A stretch of DNA of 64,000 nt. Origin: Pseudoxanthomonas gei. Its GTDB lineage: Bacteria > Pseudomonadota > Gammaproteobacteria > Xanthomonadales > Xanthomonadaceae. Under the pieces are notes generated by a model that saw only the letters and a program-made list of their open reading frames with translations, was not told the origin of the DNA and did no database searches. The translations under genes were made by a program, and so were the position numbers. Positions within the stretch are counted from its first letter, which is position 1. Each line of letters starts with the position of its first letter. The stretch lies in assembly GCF_010119615.1 (NCBI RefSeq), contig NZ_QOVG01000006.1, forward strand, positions 186,001 to 250,000, read 5' to 3'. Below, piece after piece: positions 56,836 to 64,000 of this stretch.

Positions 56836-57573
56836 CTATCTGGCCAGTTGCACCACCGGGACGAAGCCACCGAAGATCATGCGCTTGCCATCGAAAGGCA
56901 TGGGCGGGTTGTCCGGGTTGGCCGGGTCCATGCGCGGGTCCTGCATGATCCTTTCCATGCCCGCATCGCGACTGGCCTTGTCCGGCCACTCCACCCACGC
57001 GAAGGCCACGCTCTCGCCTTCGCCGGCCTGCACCGCCTTGCGGAAATCGGTGAGGCTGCCGTCGGGCACGTCGTCGTTCCAGGCCTCGATGATGTGGGTG
57101 GCGCCGTATTCCATGAAGATCGCATCGAAGGTGTTGGCGTAGTCGGTGAAGGCCTGCCTGGCGTCGGTGGACGCGACCAGCACGAAACCGTCCACGTACC
57201 CGGCCGGCCGGGTCGTATCGCCCAGCTCCAGCAGCGGGGTAAAGCCGCCATAGATCAGGCGCTTGCCGTCGAAGGGCATGGGGTTGTCCTGCTGGCTCAG
57301 GCGCGGGTCTTCCATGGCCGCGGCCATGCCCGTATCGCGGGCGGCCTTGTCGGGCCATTCGATCCAGGAGAACAGCACGGTTTCCTGGTCGGTGGCCTTT
57401 ACCGCGCGATGGAAGTCGGTGAGCTTGCCGTGCGGCACGTCATCACCCCAGCACTCGAGCACGCGGGTGGCGCCATGGTCCAGGAACACGGGATCGCCGG
57501 CATGGGCGTGGTCGATGAATTTCTGCTTGTTGGCGTTGGGTACGGCGGCGACGAAGCCATCGATGTACGGCAT
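56836..57573 (-). CDS. Tandem-duplicated DUF1428-family protein
   Basis: The 245-residue product starts at MPYIDGFVAAVPNANKQKF (57573), with GGAGG before it. It has two homologous halves, each about 120 residues, of the DUF1428 dimeric ferredoxin-like fold. Half one has VLECWGDDVPHGKLTDF and WIEWPDKAARDTGM. Half two has GYVDGFVLVASTDARQAF, IIEAWNDDVPDGSLTDF and WVEWPDKASRDAGM. Each ends with MPFDGKR(L/M)I(Y/F)GGF. Single DUF1428 proteins work as dimers; here both halves are in one chain. Function unknown (YbaA-like). Confidence 0.85.
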   Translation of the reverse strand: MPYIDGFVAAVPNANKQKFIDHAHAGDPVFLDHGATRVLECWGDDVPHGKLTDFHRAVKATDQETVLFSWIEWPDKAARDTGMAAAMEDPRLSQQDNPMPFDGKRLIYGGFTPLLELGDTTRPAGYVDGFVLVASTDARQAFTDYANTFDAIFMEYGATHIIEAWNDDVPDGSLTDFRKAVQAGEGESVAFAWVEWPDKASRDAGMERIMQDPRMDPANPDNPPMPFDGKRMIFGGFVPVVQLAR

Positions 57574-57861
57574 GGAAACCTCCCTGGCTTGCAGGCGCCG
57601 GGATGGCGCCTTGCATTTGAAGACTGCACCGCGACTGCGTGGCTGACGGCAGGGCGACGAACAGCGGCGCCGCGGATCGACATCGTCCCGCCGCACAGCC
57701 GGCAATCCCAATTTCGTCCGGACGAAACGCTGCGCCGGGTCCGCTGCGGGGACTTGCCGATGCGACCTCCGCCGTGCGGACCGCGGCCATGCCGGCGCGA
57801 TGGCCAGCCCGATAGTCGGAGGCGCGTGGTTAATGCAACGTGGAAACGCCGGCCCGAGCGG

Positions 57862-58989
57862 TCAGCGCATGGCCTGTTGCATGCAGCGCTGGTAGCGCTC
57901 GTCCACGCGGGTGGCGAACCACGCGGTGGTCAGTTCGCGGGTGATCTTCGGGCTCTCCAGCTTGATGCCGGGGATCATCGCCCGCGGCAGCGGCCTGCCG
58001 GCGCGGGCCTCGGCCAGCGCGTACACCTTTGAGTACAAGGCAGTGTCATCGAACTCCAGGCGGTCGCCGCGCTGCAGCCCCTCGCGGATGGCGCGGTCAT
58101 CCATCTGCAGCTCCCTGCCCAGCGCGCGTACCGCCAGCTCGGTCTTGCCCGGGTTGTCCAGGCGCGCGCCGGGCTGCAGCAGGTCGCCGTCGAGGGCCAG
58201 CGAAATCCCCGAGGCCCGACTGACCGCACTCTGGAATGCCGCGTTGCGGCTGGCATACCAGCCGGCGTTGTAGTCGGCGAAGCGATGGACCTTGCGCGTG
58301 TACGGGGTCTGGTAGCCCAGCAGGTGGGCGATGCCGAAATACAGGCCGCCGCGGCGGGTGAAGACCTCGTCGCGAATGGACCTGGCGACGGGATAGGGAT
58401 AACCGGCGGCGTTGGATTCGGCGAACGGGATGCCAACCTGCATCGGCCCGCCGGTCTGCACCGGATTGGAATCGGCGAACAGGCGCGTGCCCAGGGGAAC
58501 GCGCCCGATCAGGTCCTGGTAGATCTCGCTGAGTTCGCGTTCGGTGCGTGCGCGCTGCAGGCGTTGTGCGTAGGAGCGCCCGTCGGACGACTTGATGGCC
58601 AGTGCGGCATCCACCAGGAAACCGGGAATGTGCTTGGAGGAGGCGCGTTTGTCGATCTCGCCGCGCGCGATCTTCGCCAGCCCGGCCACGGCGGGGTCGG
58701 CCTGGTAACCGGATTCCTGTTCGGTGACCGCCAGCACCGCGCAGATGTTCTCGCTGCTGGGGTCGATGCGCTGGGCGGCGAACGCGGCCTCGATGTCGGC
58801 GGCCCAGAGCACGCGATCGGCCACCCGGGCCGGCATCCGTTGCACGATCTCGCCGCGCACGTCGGCGGGCGGGCGCGTGGAGACCGGTGCAGTGGTGGCA
58901 CAGGCGGCCAGCAACAGGCAGCCCAAGGCGGCAAGGGCATGGCGTCGGGGCAGGGCGGGCAGGCGGGGCAAGGCAGGCAGGTCGGGCAT
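57862..58989 (-). CDS. DUF1615-family lipoprotein
   Basis: The 375-residue product starts at MPDLPALP (58989) and has a lipoprotein signal (LLLAACATT). The DUF1615 domain covers the rest: WAADIEAAFAAQRIDPSSENICAVLAVTEQESGYQADPAVAGL, then GPMQVGIPFAE and LYFGIAHLLGYQTPYTRKVHRFADYNAGWYASRNAAFQSAV. The EQESGY start is like lytic transglycosylase-type domains, with Glu as a possible catalytic residue. It may act on cell wall in the periplasm. A repeat-rich N-terminus (LPALPRLPALPR) precedes the lipobox. Confidence 0.88.
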   Translation of the reverse strand: MPDLPALPRLPALPRRHALAALGCLLLAACATTAPVSTRPPADVRGEIVQRMPARVADRVLWAADIEAAFAAQRIDPSSENICAVLAVTEQESGYQADPAVAGLAKIARGEIDKRASSKHIPGFLVDAALAIKSSDGRSYAQRLQRARTERELSEIYQDLIGRVPLGTRLFADSNPVQTGGPMQVGIPFAESNAAGYPYPVARSIRDEVFTRRGGLYFGIAHLLGYQTPYTRKVHRFADYNAGWYASRNAAFQSAVSRASGISLALDGDLLQPGARLDNPGKTELAVRALGRELQMDDRAIREGLQRGDRLEFDDTALYSKVYALAEARAGRPLPRAMIPGIKLESPKITRELTTAWFATRVDERYQRCMQQAMR

Positions 58990-59095
58990 GGGCGCAGCAT
59001 ACAAGTCGCGGGCTCCGGCAACGTGGTCGTCTGCTGGATACCCTCCGGCCGATACCGGCGGGTGGATAATGCGGCCATCGCACCGTGACGCCGCC

Positions 59096-59779
59096 ATGGA
59101 CACCGCGCTCGACAATCCGATCTGGTCTTCGCTGCAGACGATCCATCGCAGACTCGCCCTGGTGCACGGGCCGGTTGCGCGTTATCCAGCCGACCATGCG
59201 CCCTTTTTCGCGGTGGAGTCGCCCGCGGCGGACGCGGCCGAGGCCTGCGTGGCCCTGGTCAGGCCTGGCGAAGCGGTCTACCTGCTGGGGGCAGCGCCGG
59301 ACGCAGTGCCCCGGGCCTGGGAACTGAAGGCGTTCGCGCCGCTGGCGCAGATGGTCTGCGACGCGCCGCTGCCGGTGGTCGACGGGCCGCGGATCATTCC
59401 GCTCACCGAGGCCCATCGCGACGATGTGCTCGGGTTGACCGCGCTGGTGTATCCGCATTACTTCCGCGAACGCACCATGGCCATGGGCCGCTATTTCGGC
59501 ATATACCAGCACGGCCAGCTCGCCGCGATGATCGGCGAACGCCTGGGCACGCCCGACCGCCGCGAGATGAGCGCCATCTGCACGCATCCCCGGTTCAACG
59601 GACGCGGGCATGCGCGCCGGCTGACGGCGTGGCTGGGCAATGATTGCCTGGCGCGCGGCGTGCAGCCGTTCCTGCATGTCAGCCACGAGAACCTGCGGGC
59701 CAAGCTGCTGTACGAACAGATGGGTTACCGGCTGCGCCGCGATATCGGATTCTGGGCGCTGCAACGCCGCGGCGGCTGA
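59096..59779 (+). CDS. GNAT-family acetyltransferase
   Basis: The 227-residue protein has the FR47-like GNAT fold in its C-terminal half. It has MGRYFGIYQHGQLAAMIGERL, EMSAICTHPRFNGRGHARRLTAWL (acetyl-CoA loop, RGHAR) and VSHENLRAKLLYEQMGYRLRRDI. The N-terminal half (1-100) has a second degenerate domain. It acetylates an amine; the substrate is unknown. ATG 59096 was chosen because it follows the divergent DUF1615 start region. The open frame extends further upstream but overlaps that gene. Confidence 0.85.
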   Translation: MDTALDNPIWSSLQTIHRRLALVHGPVARYPADHAPFFAVESPAADAAEACVALVRPGEAVYLLGAAPDAVPRAWELKAFAPLAQMVCDAPLPVVDGPRIIPLTEAHRDDVLGLTALVYPHYFRERTMAMGRYFGIYQHGQLAAMIGERLGTPDRREMSAICTHPRFNGRGHARRLTAWLGNDCLARGVQPFLHVSHENLRAKLLYEQMGYRLRRDIGFWALQRRGG

Positions 59780-59836
59780 TGGTCCGGCCGCATGGCATCA
59801 CCAGGTGTTCGGCCTGGCAGCGAGCCGTTGCGCGCT

Positions 59837-60283
59837 TCAGTCCGGGATATCGGCTTCGACCAGCTGCGCCAACTGCAGCAGCGATTCCTGCCAGCCCAGG
59901 TAGCACTGCTCGACCGGGATGGCCGGCGGCAGGCCTTCCTGCAGGATCTGCAGATCGGTGCCGCACGAGACCGGGGCCAGGGTGATGGTGGTCTGCATCT
60001 CGCCTGGCAGGCCGGGATCCTCGAAGCGATCGGTGTAGCGGATGCGCCGGTGCGGATCCAGCTCCACATAGGTGCCACCGAAGGCGTGGCCGTTGCCCGT
60101 GGAAAAGTTGGTGAACGACATGCGGTAGCTGCCGCCGACCCGTGCCTCCAGGTGGTGGACTTGGCAGGTGAAGCCATGCGGCGGCAGCCATTTGGCCAAG
60201 GCCTGGGCATCCAGGAAGGCGCGATACAGCCGTTCTGGCGAGGTACGGAGGACGCGATGCAGGCGGACGCTGTTGGCGGACAT
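59837..60283 (-). CDS. SRPBCC (AHSA1-like) protein
   Basis: The 148-residue protein has the START-like SRPBCC fold of the AHSA1/YndB group: VRLHRVLRTSPERLYRAFLDAQALAKWLPP and VGGSYRMSFTNFSTGNGHAFGGTYVELDPHRRIRYTDRFEDPGLPGEMQTTITL. A helix at the C-terminus (GWQESLLQLAQLVEAD) closes the cavity. It binds hydrophobic ligands or acts as a stress chaperone. Start at MSANSVRLHRVL (60283). Confidence 0.87.
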   Translation of the reverse strand: MSANSVRLHRVLRTSPERLYRAFLDAQALAKWLPPHGFTCQVHHLEARVGGSYRMSFTNFSTGNGHAFGGTYVELDPHRRIRYTDRFEDPGLPGEMQTTITLAPVSCGTDLQILQEGLPPAIPVEQCYLGWQESLLQLAQLVEADIPD

Positions 60284-60547
60284 GGTGGATCCCGTTGCGG
60301 GGAGATTTCCCTTGCCGTTGCGACGAAGCGGCAGGCTCGGAATCGACAGGTCGAAACCGGCGCATCGGCTCCCAAATGCAACGCTGCGCACACTACGGAG
60401 ATGCCAGCCGCCTGGCAGTGAAAAAAAGTGTGACCCAACTGTCAGACTCCGCCTCGCACCGCGCCAATGGGGAATCGCGGGGTTCAAGGCACTGGGGAGT
60501 GTGATGGGAATGCCGCATGCAACACCCGCCACCGGCCGGGCAGCCGT

Positions 60548-61171
60548 TTGACGCGCCTGTCCTTGCTGCTCCTGGCCGTGCTGTTCCAGGCCCTGGCCAT
60601 GCCGGCCGGGGCGCAGGCCGTCAGTGACCAGTTCGACCGCGGCAGCGGCGAGCGCCGCATCGTCTACACGGCCGATGGCAGCCGCGATACCCGCAAACCG
60701 GTGTTCACCTTCAACGCGCATTTCGTCGGCCAGGCCGTGGCCATGAGCATCGACGTGGCCTTCGTTTCGGCTGGCGACGGGGAGGCGGTGCCGCGGTCGC
60801 GGTTCGCCGGCTGCCACGACATCGCCTGGTGGATCGATGGCCGGCCCCAGGCCACCGCGCGTGCCGTGCATCACGGGGAGGTCATCGACGGGGACATGGT
60901 CGAGATGATCGACCAGGAGGTGACCCTGGAATGGATCGACGCGGTGGCCGCGGCGCAATCGGTGCGCTATCGCGTGTGCCGCGACGAGTACCTGCTTACT
61001 GCCGGGGACCTGCGCGGCTTCGCCACGGTCGCGGCCAAGCTCAGGAATGCGCGGATGTCATCGGCCGCGCCCGCCCAGCAGAAGGAGGCAGCCACGGCGC
61101 CAGCCGAGGTGGAATACAAGGGCATGAACTGGCGGCCCAAGCATCCTTCGCTGTTCGGCTCGGGGAAGTGA
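60548..61171 (+). CDS. Exported protein, unknown function
   Basis: The 207-residue product starts best at TTG 60548, which gives MTRLSLLLLAVLFQALAMPAGAQA as signal peptide. The frame is open to ATG 60467. The mature part has a beta-rich segment (VFTFNAHFVGQAVAMSIDVAFV), a Cys at GCHDIAWWIDG and at RVCRDEYLL, and a Lys/Pro end. The two Cys may form a disulfide. I do not recognise the family. Confidence 0.65.
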   Translation: MTRLSLLLLAVLFQALAMPAGAQAVSDQFDRGSGERRIVYTADGSRDTRKPVFTFNAHFVGQAVAMSIDVAFVSAGDGEAVPRSRFAGCHDIAWWIDGRPQATARAVHHGEVIDGDMVEMIDQEVTLEWIDAVAAAQSVRYRVCRDEYLLTAGDLRGFATVAAKLRNARMSSAAPAQQKEAATAPAEVEYKGMNWRPKHPSLFGSGK

Positions 61172-61282
61172 GTCTGCTGGCCGGCCGATCCTGACGACCG
61201 ACCCTGACGACCGGCCGTGACGCTGGTTGTACCCTGTCGCTGAGGTGATGCTGCGTCACTGCCGTTGACGGGAGGAGAGGCG

Positions 61283-62146
61283 ATGAAAGGCGTGCGACCG
61301 GTGGGCAATACAGTGTTGCTGTGTGCGGCGCTGCAGGTATCCGCGGCGCTGGCGGGGGGTGCCGCTGGAACCGGGGTAGTGGAGGCCGCGCGCCCTGACA
61401 CCGGCAAGCAGTGGGCCTTCGAAAGCACGCCGGCCTGGCGCGACGAATTCGACCAGCCCGGGCCGCCGGATTCGAGCAAATGGCGTTTCCAGCAGGGCGG
61501 CCATGGCTGGGGCAACCACGAACTGCAGCAGTACACCGACAGCAGCCACAACGCCTTCGTCGAGAACGGCATGCTCAACATCGTGGCGAGGAAGCAGAAG
61601 CGCCAGGGCATGGATTACACCTCCGCGCGCCTGACTTCGAACAAGCAGGGTGACTTCCTCTACGGTAGGTTCGAGATCCGCGCGAAACTGCCAGGCGGTC
61701 GCGGGACCTGGCCGGCACTGTGGATGCTGCCTACCGACAAGGTCTATGGCGAATGGCCCAAGTCCGGCGAGATCGACCTCATGGAACACGTGGGTTTCGA
61801 CCCGGGCCGCATCCACATCACCATGCATACCGAGGCCTACAACCACCGCATCAATACCCAGCGCGGCGCCACCCGCGTGGTCGCCGATGCCATGGACGGT
61901 TTCCATGTGTACCGCACCGACTGGACCCCCGATGCAATCCGCGGCTACGTCGATGACCAGCTGGTGCTGGAGTTTCCCAACGAGGGCAGCGGGCCGAAGG
62001 CGTGGCCGTTCGACCAGCGCTTCCATTTCCTGATGAATGTCGCCGTCGGCGGCGACTGGGGTGGCAAGGAAGGCGTGGACGACAACAGCTTTCCCGCCAC
62101 CCTGCAGGTGGACTACGTGCGGGTCTATCCGCTTGTCGGCAGGTAG
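61283..62146 (+). CDS. Glycoside hydrolase family 16 beta-glucanase
   Basis: The 287-residue exported enzyme has a signal peptide (about 1-24) and a GH16 domain. WRDEFDQPGPPDSSKWRFQ is the start and WGNHELQQYTDS the substrate cleft. The catalytic ExDxxE motif is in GEIDLMEHVG (Glu163 nucleophile, Asp165, Glu168 acid/base). The extra Met after Asp (EIDLME rather than EIDIE) marks the laminarinase (beta-1,3-glucan) type. GGAGGAG precedes ATG 61283. It probably digests fungal or algal glucans. It converges with the GFA gene with no gap between the stops. Confidence 0.93.
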   Translation: MKGVRPVGNTVLLCAALQVSAALAGGAAGTGVVEAARPDTGKQWAFESTPAWRDEFDQPGPPDSSKWRFQQGGHGWGNHELQQYTDSSHNAFVENGMLNIVARKQKRQGMDYTSARLTSNKQGDFLYGRFEIRAKLPGGRGTWPALWMLPTDKVYGEWPKSGEIDLMEHVGFDPGRIHITMHTEAYNHRINTQRGATRVVADAMDGFHVYRTDWTPDAIRGYVDDQLVLEFPNEGSGPKAWPFDQRFHFLMNVAVGGDWGGKEGVDDNSFPATLQVDYVRVYPLVGR

Positions 62147-62626
62147 TCAGGCCGGCTGGCGGGGAAATGCGGGCAGGGCCGCATCGATGACGGCCCAGGC
62201 CGGCGCCGAATCGGTCCAGATCACCGCCTGCGGCGCGAACTGGCCCGGCAGGTCCAGTGAGCCCGCCCGCACGACCAGGTAGTCCAGGTTCTCCCGTGCC
62301 TCGCTGAAAAGGGCGCTGCCGCAGGTACCGCAGAAAGATCTGCGCATGTGGTGACCGCTGTCGGCGAGGCTCTCGTAGTGCAGCGGCGTGCCTTCGACCT
62401 GCAGCGCGGCGCGGGGCACGATCAGGTTCACCGACGCATTGCCGCAGGCCCAGTACTGGCAGTCGCGGCACCAGCACTGGCGGGTGGCCACCGGCCCGGT
62501 GGCAAGCCGGTAACGGATAGCGCCGCAGCGGCATCCTCCTTCGATCGTGGCGCTGTCTCCACAAGGGGTGCGGCCGAGTGTGCCGGCTGGGCGGCCAGCT
62601 CCGCAATCAGGGTAAAGCACCTCCAC
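62147..62626 (-). CDS. GFA-family (glutathione-dependent formaldehyde-activating) protein
   Basis: The 159-residue protein has the GFA/CENP-V zinc fold: GGCRCGAIRYRL, CWCRDCQYW and FCGTCGSALF give the Cys ligands. The start is GTG 62626, right after the TGA of the upstream gene. This group has seven-Cys zinc sites; the formaldehyde-glutathione role is known only for a few members, so a specific substrate here is open. It is probably co-transcribed with the NAD(P)-binding gene. Confidence 0.85.
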   Translation of the reverse strand: MEVLYPDCGAGRPAGTLGRTPCGDSATIEGGCRCGAIRYRLATGPVATRQCWCRDCQYWACGNASVNLIVPRAALQVEGTPLHYESLADSGHHMRRSFCGTCGSALFSEARENLDYLVVRAGSLDLPGQFAPQAVIWTDSAPAWAVIDAALPAFPRQPA

Positions 62627-63283
62627 TCAGGCGCCGAGGCGGTTGATCTCCGCGTTCTCGACCACCGCAGGCAGCGGCTGCTGCGACAGCACGGCCAGCA
62701 TCGCGCGGCCTACCCGTCCGGTCGTGGTCAGCGCACCCGGCAGCAGGCGCACGCCCAGGCCCAGCAGGGGTCCGGCCAGTGCATGCACGGCCGCCATGGC
62801 CGCATGCGGCGAGCGCACACCCTCGACCGGCTGGATCCCGCCGGGGCGCAGCATCACGGTGCGGACAGGAAGGGCGGCAAGTGCCTGTTCGGTCTCGCCC
62901 TTGATGCGCAACGGCATCAGCCGGCTTGCCGGGTTCGAATGCGCGCCGGAAATGTAGACGAAGACGATGCCGGGATTGAGGCCGGCCAGGGTGGTGGCGA
63001 CATTGAGGGTCAGGTCAAGGGTGACATGGCGGTACTCGTCCTCCGCGGTACCCAAGGGTGGCGCACCTGCGCAATAGAAGCAGGCATCGAATGGCAGCAG
63101 CGCATCTTCGACGGCGGACAGGTCGGCGAAGTCCGCGCAGGTGATTTCGGAAAGTTTCGCGTGTGCCTGGCCGCTGGGATGGCGTCCCAGTGCCGCCACT
63201 GCCGTGACGTGCGGGTCGCGCAGGCATTCACGCAGGACGCCCTGGCCGACCAGGCCATTGGCGCCGGTAATGAGGATGCGCAT
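62627..63283 (-). CDS. NAD(P)-binding Rossmann-fold (epimerase-like) protein
   Basis: The 218-residue protein has the NmrA/SDR-like fold: ILITGANGLVGQGVLRECL (GxxGxxG dinucleotide motif), then AALGRHPSG and DACFYCAGAPPLGT. VYISGAHSNPASRLMPLRIKGETEQAL holds the region of the usual YxxxK, here degenerate. It may be a redox sensor rather than an active enzyme. It ends next to the GFA start with no gap. Confidence 0.86.
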   Translation of the reverse strand: MRILITGANGLVGQGVLRECLRDPHVTAVAALGRHPSGQAHAKLSEITCADFADLSAVEDALLPFDACFYCAGAPPLGTAEDEYRHVTLDLTLNVATTLAGLNPGIVFVYISGAHSNPASRLMPLRIKGETEQALAALPVRTVMLRPGGIQPVEGVRSPHAAMAAVHALAGPLLGLGVRLLPGALTTTGRVGRAMLAVLSQQPLPAVVENAEINRLGA

Positions 63284-63490
63284 GGAAGTCTGCCTTCATT
63301 TGGGGAACCGCGAATCTATCCCTGTCGCCGTGAAGGCCGTGGACCGCATGCAGCGTGGCAAATCTGCGTGAACCCTCGCAACGGCCATGGATCCGGCAAT
63401 CCGGCAGGGGATATTCACGAGGCGTTCGGATGGGCTGCCGTGCGCGCACTAGACTGTCGGCACCCCCGTCGCCGTGTCCCGATCCATCGC

Positions 63491-64000
63491 ATGTTCAAAC
63501 CCGTAATCCTGGCCGCGCTTTGCCTCGGCATGGCGGCCTGCCGGCCGGCCGCGCCGGTGCAGCCGGTCGACACCATCGTCGACCTGCCCAGCAATGGCGA
63601 CCAGGCTGGCGCGCTGAGTGGTGGTCCTCCCCCTGCCGCGCCGGTGAAGGCCGCGACCCTGGAGTCAGGCAACTGGCCGGTCGTGGAGGTCAGTTCTGGC
63701 GAGGCCTTCGTAAGCTGCGCGGCCGAGCCGGAGGAGGGCGACCCCGGCCATGCCCTGCACGACCTTTCCTATGCCAGCGTGTCGACCCTGGTGCGCCCCT
63801 GCATCAAGACCGGCATCGTGCGGCTGCGTTACCAGGGCAAGATCGCCACCGACTTCACGGCGCTGGTGGAGCGCGTGGCCCATATCGCCGAGCGCCTTCG
63901 CATCGAGACCCGGATCCTGGACCTGGATTCCAGCGGCGGCCACGTGGAGGATGCGATGAAGGCCGGCGACGCCATCGGCGCCACGCGCTGGCTGTTGTGG
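63491..64000 (+). CDS. Lipoprotein with ClpP-like (COG3904) domain, partial at the right edge
   Basis: The visible 170 residues begin with a lipoprotein signal (LGMAACRPA), then a disordered Pro-rich linker and a domain. RILDLDSSGGHVEDAMKAGDAIG has the loop of ClpP/crotonase-type periplasmic proteases. TGIVRLRYQGKIATDFTALVERV precedes it. The gene continues past base 64000, so the catalytic Ser motif is not seen. It likely degrades or senses periplasmic substrates. Confidence 0.75.
   Translation, partial: MFKPVILAALCLGMAACRPAAPVQPVDTIVDLPSNGDQAGALSGGPPPAAPVKAATLESGNWPVVEVSSGEAFVSCAAEPEEGDPGHALHDLSYASVSTLVRPCIKTGIVRLRYQGKIATDFTALVERVAHIAERLRIETRILDLDSSGGHVEDAMKAGDAIGATRWLLW

Overview
The window is a high-GC gammaproteobacterial chromosome segment. 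Gene content and order point to the Xanthomonadaceae/Lysobacteraceae (relatives of Lysobacter, Luteimonas, Pseudoxanthomonas, Stenotrophomonas): the run folC - SPOR protein - cvpA - purF - DUF455 - lpxH - gltX - zur, a large S46 dipeptidyl-peptidase, the kbl/tdh threonine pair, an ECF sigma/Ser-Thr kinase locus, a RAYT with its REP repeats, and PAKAGTQ-type intergenic repeats. The assignment is inferred from the sequence only. I saw no rRNA, tRNA, CRISPR array, plasmid origin or complete prophage.

Layout. 1-5.7 kb: end of a LysR regulator, a DODA-type dioxygenase, an OmpA protein, a small secreted protein, an RsuA/RluB-type pseudouridine synthase and kbl. 5.8-11.3 kb: a sulfate uptake operon (phosphate-selective-type porin, sbp, cysT, cysW, cysA). 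11.4-15.6 kb: a TorF-type porin, tdh (which completes the threonine-to-glycine route with kbl) and an exported S46 peptidase. 15.7-24.7 kb: housekeeping (histidine phosphatase, folC, a double-SPOR protein, cvpA, purF, a ferritin-like protein, lpxH, gltX, zur). 24.8-29.4 kb: a MarR/MFS operon, then a Zur-type operator between a ZnuD-like TonB receptor and a MerC-like membrane protein, then ribosomal protein THX with a Lys/Ala tail. 29.4-38.1 kb: hutI, an ECF43-like sigma factor overlapping hutI, a transmembrane Ser/Thr kinase with a TPR-like C-terminus, three exported proteins of unknown function, and hutF. 38.1-42.9 kb: ogt, a repeat-filled gap, an Ada-AlkA fusion, an ectonucleotide phosphodiesterase and two small secreted proteins. 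43-50.2 kb: a ThuA lipoprotein, hutU, an unknown exported protein, a RAYT with REP repeats, a DUF4386 protein, a lipoprotein, and an isolated baseplate-V/PAAR pair. 50.4-64 kb: an FKBP isomerase, YbjQ, a CBS protein, membrane proteins, an RsbQ-like hydrolase - PAS histidine kinase - response regulator operon, a degenerate T-rich repeat tract, a duplicated DUF1428 protein, a DUF1615 lipoprotein, a GNAT, an SRPBCC protein, a GH16 glucanase, a GFA protein, an NAD(P)-binding protein and the start of a ClpP-like lipoprotein.

How they work together. Sulfate import has its own porin, binding protein and ABC permease. Threonine catabolism (tdh, kbl) and histidine catabolism (hutU, hutI, hutF) are present but dispersed. 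Zur probably controls the divergent TonB/MerC pair. The least explained parts are the sigma-kinase-exported protein locus (30.7-36.8 kb), the hydrolase-PAS kinase-regulator operon (53.9-56.3 kb), the orphan injection-tip pair (49.4-50.1 kb) and the degenerate repeat tract at 56.35-56.82 kb.
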